From NCBI GenBank assembly GCA_021826525.1, contig JAKAZU010000015.1, forward strand, positions 1 to 20,120: 20,120 nt of DNA, in the 5' to 3' direction. This DNA comes from Thermoplasmata archaeon. Its GTDB lineage: Archaea > Thermoplasmatota > Thermoplasmata > UBA184. A model generated the notes under the pieces. That model was not told where the DNA came from and did no database searches. It saw only the letters and a program-made list of their open reading frames with translations. The position numbers and the translations under genes are program-made. Positions 1-7,382 of the stretch are shown piece by piece; positions within the stretch are counted from its first letter, which is position 1; each line of letters starts with the position of its first letter.

Positions 1-101
1 ACGCTGGAGCTTGGAGGCACACCGTTTCCTCGCGGTCGCACGACGCCCAGGGTGACCGAACGCCACCCTTTGCCGGCTCAGTCATCGCTTGCGATTGCCA
101 A

Positions 102-632
102 TCAAATCCAACGCGACATCAGCACAAGGTCCGCCGGCTGTCCCTCGAGAATCACTTGGCCTTTCAATCGTCCTTCGTCTTCGAAACCGAGAACCCGGTA
201 GAGCGCGATGGCTCGCTCGTTCGTGTGGAATACTCCAAGAAACAACTTTCGAATCCCTACGGAGCGCGCCCAGTCGATCATCGCCTCGATGATCGCTCGG
301 CCGAGACCTTGGCCCCTTGCGCCCTTGCTAAGGGCGATTCCGAGCTCGGCAACGTGTGCGTTCTTGACCTGCGGACCTCTCCGAATGTCGGCGCTGCCCA
401 CGAGTCTATGGTCGACCTCAGCCACAATGAGAAGCTTCGAAAGGCCGTCGAACCCCGAGATCCACTCCATTTCCTCGGCGGCTGACTTGTCGACCCTCTC
501 CGTTTGAAGGAATATCCCCTCGGCAGCGATTTCATTAACATGGGCGAGGAGTCCCTCAGCGTCTCCGGGGTTTGCTCGTCGGATCAGCGCCGTCCTCCCA
601 TCTTTCAGAGTGAAGTTGCACGGAAGCGGCAT
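102..632 (-). CDS. GNAT family N-acetyltransferase
   Basis: Predicted cytoplasmic acetyl-CoA-dependent N-acetyltransferase of 176 residues, the usual size of a single GNAT domain. The acetyl-CoA pyrophosphate loop is visible as RGQGLG at residues 106-111, following the beta-4 strand (AELGIALSKGA). The second half of the fold is recognisable around residues 135-154, where FHTNERAIALYRVLGF matches the Asn-x(4)-Ala-x-x-Leu-Tyr-x-x-x-Gly-Phe pattern of motif B. The substrate cannot be told: RimI-like protein acetylation, small-amine or antibiotic acetylation are all possible. The ATG start is supported by a TATA box centred about 27 bp upstream, implying a leaderless transcript. It stands alone, next to a tRNA gene on the same strand. 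Family assignment is firm, function is open. Confidence 0.88.
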   Translation of the reverse strand: MPLPCNFTLKDGRTALIRRANPGDAEGLLAHVNEIAAEGIFLQTERVDKSAAEEMEWISGFDGLSKLLIVAEVDHRLVGSADIRRGPQVKNAHVAELGIALSKGARGQGLGRAIIEAMIDWARSVGIRKLFLGVFHTNERAIALYRVLGFEDEGRLKGQVILEGQPADLVLMSRWI

Positions 633-654
633 TGACGGCTGAAGGGGGCCAGCG

Positions 655-664
655 GTTTATTAGC
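655..664 (-). promoter_or_regulatory. TATA box of the GNAT acetyltransferase gene
   Basis: Read on the minus strand this is AGCTAATAAA, the only AT-rich stretch in the GC-rich upstream DNA. Its centre lies about 27 bp from the ATG at 632, the usual TATA-to-start-site distance in archaea, so transcription should begin at or next to the start codon. Confidence 0.6.
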
Positions 665-816
665 TCGAGAGAAGCGAAGGTCGCGCTATCTGAAGCTTAT
701 CTGGGTGGGAGGAGGGCCGCGCAGAAGGGACCCTTTTGCGACATGGCACCAACTCGCTGCTTTCGGTCCGCACGCATATCGGTACAAATGTATCCCACTC
801 AGCATGTGATAGCCGA

Positions 817-889
817 TAGCCCCGGGCGGATTCGAACCGCCGTCGCCGGCTCCAAAGGCCAGCATGCTTGGCCACTACACCACGGGGCT
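817..889 (-). tRNA. tRNA-Gln (anticodon UUG)
   Basis: A complete 73-nt cloverleaf can be folded by hand. The acceptor stem is AGCCCCG/CGGGGCT with discriminator A. The D-arm is GTGT/GCAT with a loop carrying the conserved A14, GG and A21. The anticodon stem is CTGGC/GCCGG with loop CTTTGGA, giving anticodon TTG. The variable loop is 4 nt, and the T-arm is GGCGG-TTCGAAT-CCGCC. No CCA is encoded and no intron is seen. Reading the loop one base out of register would give TGG (Pro), but then the anticodon stem does not pair, so Gln is preferred. Archaea normally charge this tRNA with Glu and amidate it with GatDE (established knowledge, not visible here). Confidence 0.95.
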
Positions 890-913
890 GCGACCGGCCC
901 AGCGATGGCGTGC

Positions 914-922
914 GATAATAAG
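914..922 (-). promoter_or_regulatory. TATA box of tRNA-Gln
   Basis: Minus-strand CTTATTATC, centred about 29 bp from the tRNA 5' end. This places the transcription start about 3 nt before the mature tRNA, as is common for archaeal tRNA genes. It is the only AT-rich element in this spacer. Confidence 0.6.
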
Positions 923-975
923 CTGATGCGGCGCGAGCGCCGTCCCAAACCGCCGTACGTGCCCGCGACCCGCGA

Positions 976-984
976 CCTTTGTAC
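976..984 (+). promoter_or_regulatory. Weak TATA-like element of pyk
   Basis: CCTTTGTAC is the most AT-rich stretch before pyk and is centred about 26 bp before the GTG at 1006. It is a poor TATA match; its main value is that the spacing agrees with the GTG start chosen from family alignment. Confidence 0.35.
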
Positions 985-1005
985 TCCTCCGGCCTACTCC
1001 GGGCT

Positions 1006-2517
1006 GTGCGGCGGACGAAGATCTTGGTCACGATTGGACCGGCCTCGTGCTCCACGGCGCAACTCGCGGGGCTCGTGGGGGCCGGCGCGGACTCTTTTCG
1101 CCTCAACTTTTCGCACGGGACCGACGCCGAACACCGCTCGTGGCTGGCTCGAATGCGTTCGGTTCGACAACGTCTCGGTCGCGAACTCCCGATCGTCGGG
1201 GACGTTCAGGGTCCCAAGATGCGCATCGGCGCGCTTGCTTCGGAGCCGGTGCGACTGGTCGAGGGCGCATTCTGGACGCTCGATGAGTCGGACGGACCGG
1301 GCGATGCGCATCGTGTCGGTGCGCACGTACAGGGGTGGATCCGCTCGGCCCGCCCCGGTGACCCGATCCTCCTCGGCGACGGCGGGGTGGAACTGAGGGT
1401 CACGGGGGCCGATCGAAGGGGGATCCGGGCCCGCGTAATCCACGGAGGACCGGTGCGCAGCCACGCGGGGCTCTTCCTCCCCCGGGCCCACCTGCGCACG
1501 AGCGTCCTCGGGCCGAAGGACGTGCACGACATCGGGATCGGTGTAGCGGGGGGCATCGACTTCCTCGCCGTGTCGTTCGTGAGGAACGCCGAGGATCTGC
1601 GCCTCGCCCGCTCGGCCCTGGACCGCCGGCCGGGGGGAGATCGAGTAGGTCTCATCGCGAAGATCGAACGCGCGGAGGCGCTCGATGCGATCGATGAGAT
1701 CCTGCTCGCGTGCGACGCGATCATGGTCGCGAGAGGCGATCTCGGGGTCGAGGTCCCGCTCGAGCGCCTCGCCCTCGCGCAGAAGATGCTGGTGCGCAAG
1801 GCCAATCTCGCGGCTCGTCCGGTGATCGTGGCTACGCAGATGCTCCTGAGCATGGTCCACGCGCCCCGGCCCACGCGGGCCGAAGCGACCGACGTCGCCA
1901 ATGCCGTCCTCGATGGAGCGGACGCCGTCATGCTCTCCGAGGAAAGTGCGATCGGAGAGCATCCCGAGGACTCCGTTCGCTGGCTCGCCCGGATCGCCTC
2001 GGCGACCGAGGGACAGATTCCGACGGGCGTTCGCTCGGACGCCTCGGGATCCGCGCCCACGGAACCTACGCCGGAGCGGGCGGTGGCGTTGGCCGCCGTG
2101 GAGCTCGCCCACGCAGTCGACGCCCGAGCCATCCTCACCCCGACGCACTCCGGTCGGACCGCGACGCTCATCTCTTCGTTCCGACCCCGGGTGCCGATCG
2201 TCGCGCTCTCGGCGGTCCCCGAAACGCGCCGTCGCCTCGGCCTCGTCTGGGGCGTTCAGAGCCGTGCGGTCCCCGCGCGCCTGTTGCTCACCGCGCTCCG
2301 GGGTCGCGCCGTTGCGATCGCGCGGGAGCTCGGCCCGGGTCCCGCCGGCCGCGTGGTCTTGACGGCGGGCTATCCGGTCGAGGGCCGACCGACGAACCTC
2401 GTGACGATCGTCGATCCCATCACCGGCCCTACGCGCGCGGCGCCGTTGCGTCGAGGTGGGCGTGATGCGCCGTCCCCAGGTCGGCGTAGAACAGCAACGG
2501 GAGGAACCCGATCGTGA
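1006..2517 (+). CDS. pyk: Pyruvate kinase
   Basis: Glycolytic enzyme converting phosphoenolpyruvate and ADP to pyruvate and ATP in the cytoplasm; 503 residues from GTG 1006. That start is preferred because the protein then opens MRRTKILVTIGPAS, the normal beginning of the family; an in-frame TTG at 979 would add nine residues. Visible family blocks: RLNFSHG (32-38), GDVQGPKMRIG (65-75), LIAKIE with the catalytic Lys219 and Glu221, MVARGDLGVEVP (Asp245) and ATQMLLSM (276-283), followed by TRAEATDVANAVLDGADAVMLS. The C-terminal alpha/beta domain covers about 360-470. Where bacterial enzymes have DTKGPEIR, this one has DVQGPKMR. Oddity: about 30 Arg/Gly/Pro-rich residues follow the normal end of the fold, and this tail overlaps the convergent MFS gene by 89 bp. 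Confidence 0.95.
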   Translation: MRRTKILVTIGPASCSTAQLAGLVGAGADSFRLNFSHGTDAEHRSWLARMRSVRQRLGRELPIVGDVQGPKMRIGALASEPVRLVEGAFWTLDESDGPGDAHRVGAHVQGWIRSARPGDPILLGDGGVELRVTGADRRGIRARVIHGGPVRSHAGLFLPRAHLRTSVLGPKDVHDIGIGVAGGIDFLAVSFVRNAEDLRLARSALDRRPGGDRVGLIAKIERAEALDAIDEILLACDAIMVARGDLGVEVPLERLALAQKMLVRKANLAARPVIVATQMLLSMVHAPRPTRAEATDVANAVLDGADAVMLSEESAIGEHPEDSVRWLARIASATEGQIPTGVRSDASGSAPTEPTPERAVALAAVELAHAVDARAILTPTHSGRTATLISSFRPRVPIVALSAVPETRRRLGLVWGVQSRAVPARLLLTALRGRAVAIARELGPGPAGRVVLTAGYPVEGRPTNLVTIVDPITGPTRAAPLRRGGRDAPSPGRRRTATGGTRS

Positions 2518-3655
2518 TCGCTCCGGCGAAGATCCAGGCGAGGACGTAGCCCCCGTACTCCGCGAGGTACCCGAACGCGATCGCGAGGCCGCTCCCCACG
2601 AACACCTGGATCGTGTTCAGCGAGGCGATCCCGAGCACGAGATGCTCGCCGCCCGTGTCCGGCATGTACGTCGGGATGAAGTACAGCACGGCAACCGCCA
2701 CGCCATCGGCCAACCCCACGTAGATGAACAGCGCCGCGACGGCGTAGAGGGGCAGGAACGGGATCGTCGCGATCACGGCCCCGATGGTTGCGCTGCACAG
2801 GACCAGGAGGAAACGGTGTCGTCGGCTACCCTTCGCGAGCCATCCTCCCGCGATCCCTCCAGGGAAAGCGGCCACGACCACGAGCGCGGCGACGGCCGCA
2901 GTGATCCCGATCCCCCAGTCGGGGTGGACCTCCGCGCCGTACTGTACGAAGTACTGAGCGATGATGAACATCGACGCCCACAGCCCGGCCAGGGCGAGCG
3001 ATATCGCCCAGAGCGAACGGGACCGGAACACCCGGGCGGCCGCGCGCTGGATCTCGGCGAACGTACCGACGACCCGTCGGACCGGTTCGAGGGGAAGGAT
3101 CCACGCCGCGAACCCGGCGACGCCCAGCAGGACCAGGCCTCCCACGCCGAGGGTCCATTGCCAACCGATCACGGTTCCCAGAAGCGCCCCCCCGAAGAGC
3201 CCGATCGCGCCCCCGAGGCTGAAACCCCCGTTGTACAGCCCGATGATCGGGGCGCGCTGTTCGTGCGGATAGTACGACGCGACGAGGCTGAGCCCCGGGG
3301 CGAAAAAGAACGCCGCTCCGGCTCCGGTCGCAAAACGGGCCGCCGCGAGGATCTGCCAATCCGGTGAGAGCGCGCTGAGCGTGCCGAAGACCCCCATCAC
3401 GCACAGCCCCGCAAGGGCCACCGGCCTCGCCCCCCAACGGAGGGCCGCCATTCCACCCGGGATCTGGAACAGGCCGACCCCGAGCAAGTAGATTCCGAGA
3501 ACGAGCCCCAGCTGCGAGGTGCTGGCGTTGAGGCCCACGCCGATGAGGGGGAGGACGGCGCCGATGTTGTACCAATTGAACGCGTAGACGACTCGGGCGA
3601 TGAACAGGGCCGCTGCAGCGTTCCTTCGATCGAGCGGAGCGAGCTCCGCGGTCAG
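2429..3655 (-). CDS. MFS transporter (apparent CTG start)
   Basis: Integral membrane transporter of the major facilitator superfamily, 408 residues, matching the usual 12-helix length. Hydrophobic helices begin at about residue 13 and continue to the C-terminus. After helix 2 comes the loop GGMAALRWGARPVALAG, a degenerate form of the family's motif A (G-x(3)-D-R-x-G). The substrate is not readable. It is the last gene of the five-gene operon. The start is unusual: in this frame no ATG, GTG or TTG lies near the beginning of helix 1. The best candidate is CTG at 3655-3653, which overlaps the TGA stop of the upstream hydrolase (CTGA) and is preceded by a strong GGGAGG. A far-upstream GTG would add an implausible Arg/Gly-rich leader translated out of frame from the hydrolase gene. 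The 3' end overlaps pyk tail to tail. Confidence 0.85.
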   Translation of the reverse strand: MTAELAPLDRRNAAAALFIARVVYAFNWYNIGAVLPLIGVGLNASTSQLGLVLGIYLLGVGLFQIPGGMAALRWGARPVALAGLCVMGVFGTLSALSPDWQILAAARFATGAGAAFFFAPGLSLVASYYPHEQRAPIIGLYNGGFSLGGAIGLFGGALLGTVIGWQWTLGVGGLVLLGVAGFAAWILPLEPVRRVVGTFAEIQRAAARVFRSRSLWAISLALAGLWASMFIIAQYFVQYGAEVHPDWGIGITAAVAALVVVAAFPGGIAGGWLAKGSRRHRFLLVLCSATIGAVIATIPFLPLYAVAALFIYVGLADGVAVAVLYFIPTYMPDTGGEHLVLGIASLNTIQVFVGSGLAIAFGYLAEYGGYVLAWIFAGAITIGFLPLLFYADLGTAHHAHLDATAPRA

Positions 3656-4602
3656 GCCCCCCGCCTCCCGATCTCCCCGTGCACCTCGAAGTAGCGCAGC
3701 AGGCCGAGGGCGGCGAGCGAGTAGCCCGAGACCAGATCGGAGTGTCCGTTCGCGCCCGCGGCGGACCCGGACGACGCGAGACGGGCTTCCTCGTGCGCCC
3801 GCAGACGCGCTGCGACGAACTCCGCGTCCGGGCTCTCCCGTGCGGCCTCCAGGGCCACGTCCCGCCACTCCTGGACGATGCCTCGGTACTCGGCGAGGTC
3901 CTTCGGGCCCCCCGGAGCCGGACCGAAGTGGCTGTAGAGCACGAGCGCCGGATCGAGCCGGCGCATCTCCTCGACACTCGAATAGAGCTGGTCGAGATCG
4001 AGGTCCGGTGGAGGGATCGCGGGGCGAGCCCGCCAACTCCCTTCGAGTCGGACCCCGGCGCCGTCACCGGTAAAGACCGCCCGAGTTCCCGAGTCGAAGA
4101 ATGCGAGGTGGTGGCGGGCGTGGCCCGGAGTGGCAATAACCCGGAACTCTCCCCCGGTCACCGGAAACGACTCCCCTCCCCGGAGGGCCACGATCCGGCC
4201 CGGTGCAACGGGGACGATCGGACCCCACAGCGGATCCGCCGCGACCCCCCAGGCCCGCCGCGCGCTCGCGATGAGGCGGGTCGGGTCGACGAGATGCGGG
4301 ACGCCGAGCTCGTGCGCGTAGAAGGTAGCGCCGGGCAGCTTGTCCACGAGCGCGCCCACTCCTCCGGCGTGATCGAGGTGAATGTGCGTGACGAACACCC
4401 GGCGCACCTCGCCCGGCTCGACCCCGGCCGCTGCGAGCCCCCTCAGCAGGAACTCGCGGCAGGTGGTCGGTCCGGTCTCGACCAGGGTCCAGCCGCCTTC
4501 CTGAGGCAACAGGTAGGCGGCCACCAGTCCCTCGGTGTCCCGGAAGTCGAGGTCGATCATCCGGCGGTTCTTCCCGAGCTCGAGGACCGTCGGGGCGCTC
4601 AT
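3652..4602 (-). CDS. Metallo-beta-lactamase-fold hydrolase
   Basis: Predicted soluble metal-dependent hydrolase of 316 residues. The metal site is complete: THIHLDHAGG (His73, His75, Asp77, His78), His161 in TPGHARHH, Asp180 in FTGDGAG, and His225 in LYSHFG. The layout resembles glyoxalase II/lactonase-like members; no beta-CASP or RNase-type insertions are seen. Residues about 235-316 form a helical C-terminal region. The substrate is unknown. The ATG start has GAGGGAG directly upstream, and only 7 nt separate it from the stop of the M50 protease gene, so the two are co-translated. Its own stop overlaps the proposed CTG start of the MFS gene. Fold and metal binding are secure, physiological role is not. 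Confidence 0.9.
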   Translation of the reverse strand: MSAPTVLELGKNRRMIDLDFRDTEGLVAAYLLPQEGGWTLVETGPTTCREFLLRGLAAAGVEPGEVRRVFVTHIHLDHAGGVGALVDKLPGATFYAHELGVPHLVDPTRLIASARRAWGVAADPLWGPIVPVAPGRIVALRGGESFPVTGGEFRVIATPGHARHHLAFFDSGTRAVFTGDGAGVRLEGSWRARPAIPPPDLDLDQLYSSVEEMRRLDPALVLYSHFGPAPGGPKDLAEYRGIVQEWRDVALEAARESPDAEFVAARLRAHEEARLASSGSAAGANGHSDLVSGYSLAALGLLRYFEVHGEIGRRGA

Positions 4603-4609
4603 GGCTCCC

Positions 4610-5314
4610 TCATGTGGGCACCGAAATCTGACCGTAGAGCGCGAGCGCCCCCACGATCGTCATGGCCCCGCAGATCGCGATCGCGCCGACCCAGGTCGTC
4701 CGGCTCCACCGCATCACCTTCGCCCCGTCGAGCGGGCCGAACGGGAGCAGGTTGAACGTGGCGAACCACCCGTTGAAGAACGTCAGCCAGAGGAGGGCTC
4801 CGACCACCGCTGCAGAGAGATGAGAGACCGAGGCCGCGACGGCGCCGGCAAAAAAGACCGCGGCGAAGGCGAGGTTGGTCATCGGCCCGGCGAGGCTCGT
4901 TCGTCCCCACTCCCGGAGGTCGTTCATTCCCCCGACCACCGTCGCGCCGGGGGCCGCGAAGAGGAACCCGAAGCTGGCTGTCAGGACGCTGAAGGCGAGC
5001 CCGGCGGGCGACATCCGGAACTCGGCCCAGGCGTGGTGACGTTGGGCGACGAACTTGTGGGCGAGCTCGTGGGCCAGAAATCCGGTGACCGCCGCCGTAG
5101 CGGCGATGGCAAACGTCGAGAGCGAGAGGAACCCGGCCAGGCTCGACACGCCGGCGAACAGGCTCAGGCTCCCGATGATCAGCATCAGGTCGAACGTCAG
5201 CACGATGAACGCGATCAGGAGGTCGCGGATCTCGATGGGAGAGGTCGCGTAGCGCGCCGGAGCGGCCGGATAGGCCGTCGTCGTGTAGTAGTAGCTTGTA
5301 TTCGGACCGGTCAT
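4610..5314 (-). CDS. M50-family intramembrane metalloprotease (site-2 protease-like)
   Basis: Membrane-embedded zinc protease, 234 residues. The zinc motif HELAH lies at 82-86 inside a hydrophobic segment, and the second zinc-ligand motif NLLPFGPLDG (188-197, Asp196) is present, with GPMTN at 143-147 between them. About six hydrophobic segments can be counted; there is no PDZ or CBS domain, so it is a minimal form of the family. The N-terminal 25 residues are rich in Tyr, Thr and Pro. The start is set by the ATGA overlap with the stop of the upstream BtuF-like gene, preceded by GAGGAAG; a GTG nine codons upstream is less likely. Family members usually cleave transmembrane substrates in signalling or remodelling. 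No obvious anti-sigma or membrane transcription-factor target is encoded in the operon. Confidence 0.92.
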   Translation of the reverse strand: MTGPNTSYYYTTTAYPAAPARYATSPIEIRDLLIAFIVLTFDLMLIIGSLSLFAGVSSLAGFLSLSTFAIAATAAVTGFLAHELAHKFVAQRHHAWAEFRMSPAGLAFSVLTASFGFLFAAPGATVVGGMNDLREWGRTSLAGPMTNLAFAAVFFAGAVAASVSHLSAAVVGALLWLTFFNGWFATFNLLPFGPLDGAKVMRWSRTTWVGAIAICGAMTIVGALALYGQISVPT

Positions 5315-6216
5315 GCGATCTTCCTCGTGGAGGGCGCCCACCGTCGCACGGGCATCGGATGCCCGTCCTCACGCCCCGTCAGGAGCCCACGAACTAGATC
5401 GATGCCGTCCGCGAGCCGGGGGCCCGGCCGGCTGAAGTAGGCCTCGTCGGCGATGTAGATCCCGAGTCGGGGAGTGAGGCGGCCCAGGCCGACGTGCGGC
5501 GAACGGCGTTCCAGTTCCGACTGCGTTCGCTCGACGGAAAAGCTGCACGGGCTGAGCACGACGAGATCGGGAGCGTACCGATCGATCTCCTCCCACGTCG
5601 TCCGAATGCCGGGCTCACCGGAGCACGGACCGATCGCGTCTCCGCCGGCCGCGCGCACGATATCCGGCGTCCACAGGCCGGCGAGGATAGGGGGATCCAG
5701 CCATTCCACGATGGCCACCAGTGGGACACGGCCGGAGAGAGGGGGTGCGGTCGACCGGGCCCGCAGCTCGGCTTCGACCCGGTCGCCCGCGGCCTCGTCC
5801 CCGATCGCACGGGCCACCGCCCCGACGGTGTCCCACACATCGGAGAGGGTCCGGGGGGTCAGCGAAACGATCGTCGGAGCGATCCCGGCCTCCCGGCACG
5901 CGGCTACGACCTCCTCCTCCGTTACCGAACAGACGCCGCAGAGGTCCTGGGTGAGGAGCAGCTGGGGCGCGAGCTTCGTGAGCAGCGGGATGTCCAACGT
6001 GTACAGGCTCTCCCCCCGGCTCCGAACCTCGCGCACCCGCGCATCGATCTCCTCCGAGGAGAGATGGCCGTCTCTGTGCTTCGGTCGCATGACCGCCGGC
6101 CGGGATCGCACGGGGGCTGGGTAGTCGCACTCCTCGCTCCGACCGACCAGATCCGACGCGTGGCCGAGCGCGCAGACGATCTCGGTGGCACTCGGTAGAA
6201 CGGAGACGATACGCAT
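5311..6216 (-). CDS. BtuF/TroA-like binding protein without signal peptide
   Basis: Resembles periplasmic-binding-protein class III members such as the cobalamin-binding BtuF (COG0614-type). The first strand of the fold, MRIVSVLPSATEIVCALG, starts at residue 1, so there is no room for a signal peptide or lipobox and the protein should be cytoplasmic. The motif TQDLCGVCSV (Cys93, Cys96) is visible, and a long linking helix runs about 120-150, as expected for two lobes joined by a rigid helix. Length 301. Signal-less members are annotated as cobalamin-binding proteins in many genomes, with no proven role that I know of; no partner permease or ATPase is encoded nearby. GGAAGGA lies just before the ATG. 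It is 21 nt downstream of the TPR gene and overlaps the protease start by 4 nt. Confidence 0.82.
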   Translation of the reverse strand: MRIVSVLPSATEIVCALGHASDLVGRSEECDYPAPVRSRPAVMRPKHRDGHLSSEEIDARVREVRSRGESLYTLDIPLLTKLAPQLLLTQDLCGVCSVTEEEVVAACREAGIAPTIVSLTPRTLSDVWDTVGAVARAIGDEAAGDRVEAELRARSTAPPLSGRVPLVAIVEWLDPPILAGLWTPDIVRAAGGDAIGPCSGEPGIRTTWEEIDRYAPDLVVLSPCSFSVERTQSELERRSPHVGLGRLTPRLGIYIADEAYFSRPGPRLADGIDLVRGLLTGREDGHPMPVRRWAPSTRKIA

Positions 6217-6237
6217 GCGGTCCTTCCAATCGCTCGA

Positions 6238-7323
6238 CTACGTCGAAGAGGATAGCTTACCTTTTCGCCCGGACCGGGGTCGTCGGGGGGGAGCGGCGGA
6301 ACTTCGCCGGGCGTGGGCCGGGGGCTTCGACGTCGGCGGGGGCGAGACGGAGGGCCTCTGCCGGGCGGCCCGGATGGAGGCCTCCACGCTCTGCCGTGCC
6401 GTGGCCTCGGCCTCCGGGGTGAGGCCCAGGGCTCGTGCGGTGTTCAGCTCGAGGCGCGCTCCCTCGGCGTCGCCGGTGCGTTCGCAGGCAAGAGCGGAGA
6501 GCAGGCGTAGATGGGCGTCCGAGGGTGAAGCCCGGAGCATCGTTTCAACTTCGCCTCGCGCTTCGACCCACTGCTCGGACTCGATCAGCGCTCCGAGGAG
6601 GCCGGCATGCGCCGCCGTGAGGTCCGGGAAGTCGCGCACGAGTCCCCGGTACGCACGGATCTCCCGGTCGGTTCGACCGAGCGCCCCGAGCACAATCGCA
6701 CGGCCGAGCCGAGCGTCCGGGTTGTCCGGATGGAGCGCCTGCACTTCTTTCCAGGCCGCGTCCGCTTCCTTCCACTGACCGAGGGCCGCGAGCGAACGTG
6801 CCACGCCGATGAGGGCGGGTAGATACTCCGGCTTGAGGGCGGCCGCCTGTCGATAGAACCGGAGCGATAGCGCCGGAACGCCCGACTCCTCCCAACTGCG
6901 GGCCCGGCCCAGGATGGCCTCCAACCGCTCGACCGTCGGGAGGTAGTGCCCCCGCGGAGCGCCGCCGACCACCGGGGGAGAGGGGGGGAGGAGCGGCGAC
7001 TCGACTCCCAGCTGCTGGACGAGATTCACGAACGCGGGACCATCGACCACGGTCCCGCCGTCGTCTTCCACCTCCCCGCGGACGGCGCCGGACACGGGAT
7101 CCGGGGAGAACAGCACGAGCCGCTCCGCCGGGGCCCCGTTCGTCTCGAGCCAGTGGTGGACCGATGCCGGGCTCACCCGATCGGCGCGGGGAGCGAACAC
7201 GAAGAGGAACCCGTCCGTGCTGAGGACGACGAACCCGTCGCGCACGGGCCGCGCGGCCGCGAGGTGCTGGTCCATCGCTTCGAGCATCTCGCCGACGAGA
7301 CGGACAAACGCCCGGGTCTCCAT
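6238..7323 (-). CDS. TPR-repeat protein with uncharacterised N-terminal domain
   Basis: Predicted cytoplasmic scaffold protein, 361 residues from ATG 7323. Residues about 150-305 form at least four tetratricopeptide-type helical hairpins, for example YRQAAALKPEYLPALIGVARSLAALGQW and WKEVQALHPDNPDARLGRAIVLGALGR, each with the Ala/Gly/Pro spacing of TPRs. Residues 1-110 form a separate alpha/beta domain (FVVLSTDGFLFVFAPR, then ERLVLFSPDPVSG) that I do not recognise with confidence. It has the strand pattern of degenerate restriction-endonuclease-like domains, which is a weak guess. Residues 320-361 are a Pro/Ser/Arg-rich, probably disordered, basic tail. ATG 7323 is preferred over an upstream TTG because the TATA box is centred 26 bp before it. 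First gene of the five-gene operon. Confidence 0.82.
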   Translation of the reverse strand: METRAFVRLVGEMLEAMDQHLAAARPVRDGFVVLSTDGFLFVFAPRADRVSPASVHHWLETNGAPAERLVLFSPDPVSGAVRGEVEDDGGTVVDGPAFVNLVQQLGVESPLLPPSPPVVGGAPRGHYLPTVERLEAILGRARSWEESGVPALSLRFYRQAAALKPEYLPALIGVARSLAALGQWKEADAAWKEVQALHPDNPDARLGRAIVLGALGRTDREIRAYRGLVRDFPDLTAAHAGLLGALIESEQWVEARGEVETMLRASPSDAHLRLLSALACERTGDAEGARLELNTARALGLTPEAEATARQSVEASIRAARQRPSVSPPPTSKPPAHARRSSAAPPRRPRSGRKGKLSSST

Positions 7324-7344
7324 CGCTCCCGGCAGGGTCGAGCG

Positions 7345-7352
7345 CTTAAATA
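7345..7352. promoter_or_regulatory. Shared TATA element between the TPR operon and the prenyl synthase gene
   Basis: CTTAAATA on the plus strand, TATTTAAG on the minus strand. It is the only AT-rich stretch between the two divergent genes. Its centre is 26 bp from the TPR ATG (leaderless) and about 34 bp from the prenyl synthase GTG at 7383, which would leave a leader of about 8 nt. Confidence 0.6.
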
Positions 7353-7382
7353 CGAATGCCAATCCCGCCGACGGGGCGAACC

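Noticed and set aside
84..95. ATCGC-TT-GCGAT inverted repeat just after the acetyltransferase stop
   Set aside because: The stem is very short, the spacer is only 2 nt and there is no T-run, so a terminator call is not supported.
783..792. TACA-AA-TGTA palindrome downstream of the tRNA gene
   Set aside because: Only 4-bp arms in a short AT-rich patch; expected by chance and not placed at a start codon.
841..870. Reading the tRNA anticodon as TGG (proline)
   Set aside because: That register breaks the anticodon stem; the TTG register gives five paired positions and the usual archaeal tRNA-Gln outline.
632..1396. A 254-codon plus-strand frame running through the tRNA gene
   Set aside because: It covers the tRNA-Gln antisense and the out-of-frame start of pyk, and encodes no recognisable domain.
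2456..3367. Plus-strand frame opposite the MFS transporter
   Set aside because: Composition is mostly Arg, Glu, Asp and Pro, the mirror of hydrophobic codons on the other strand; no start context or homology.
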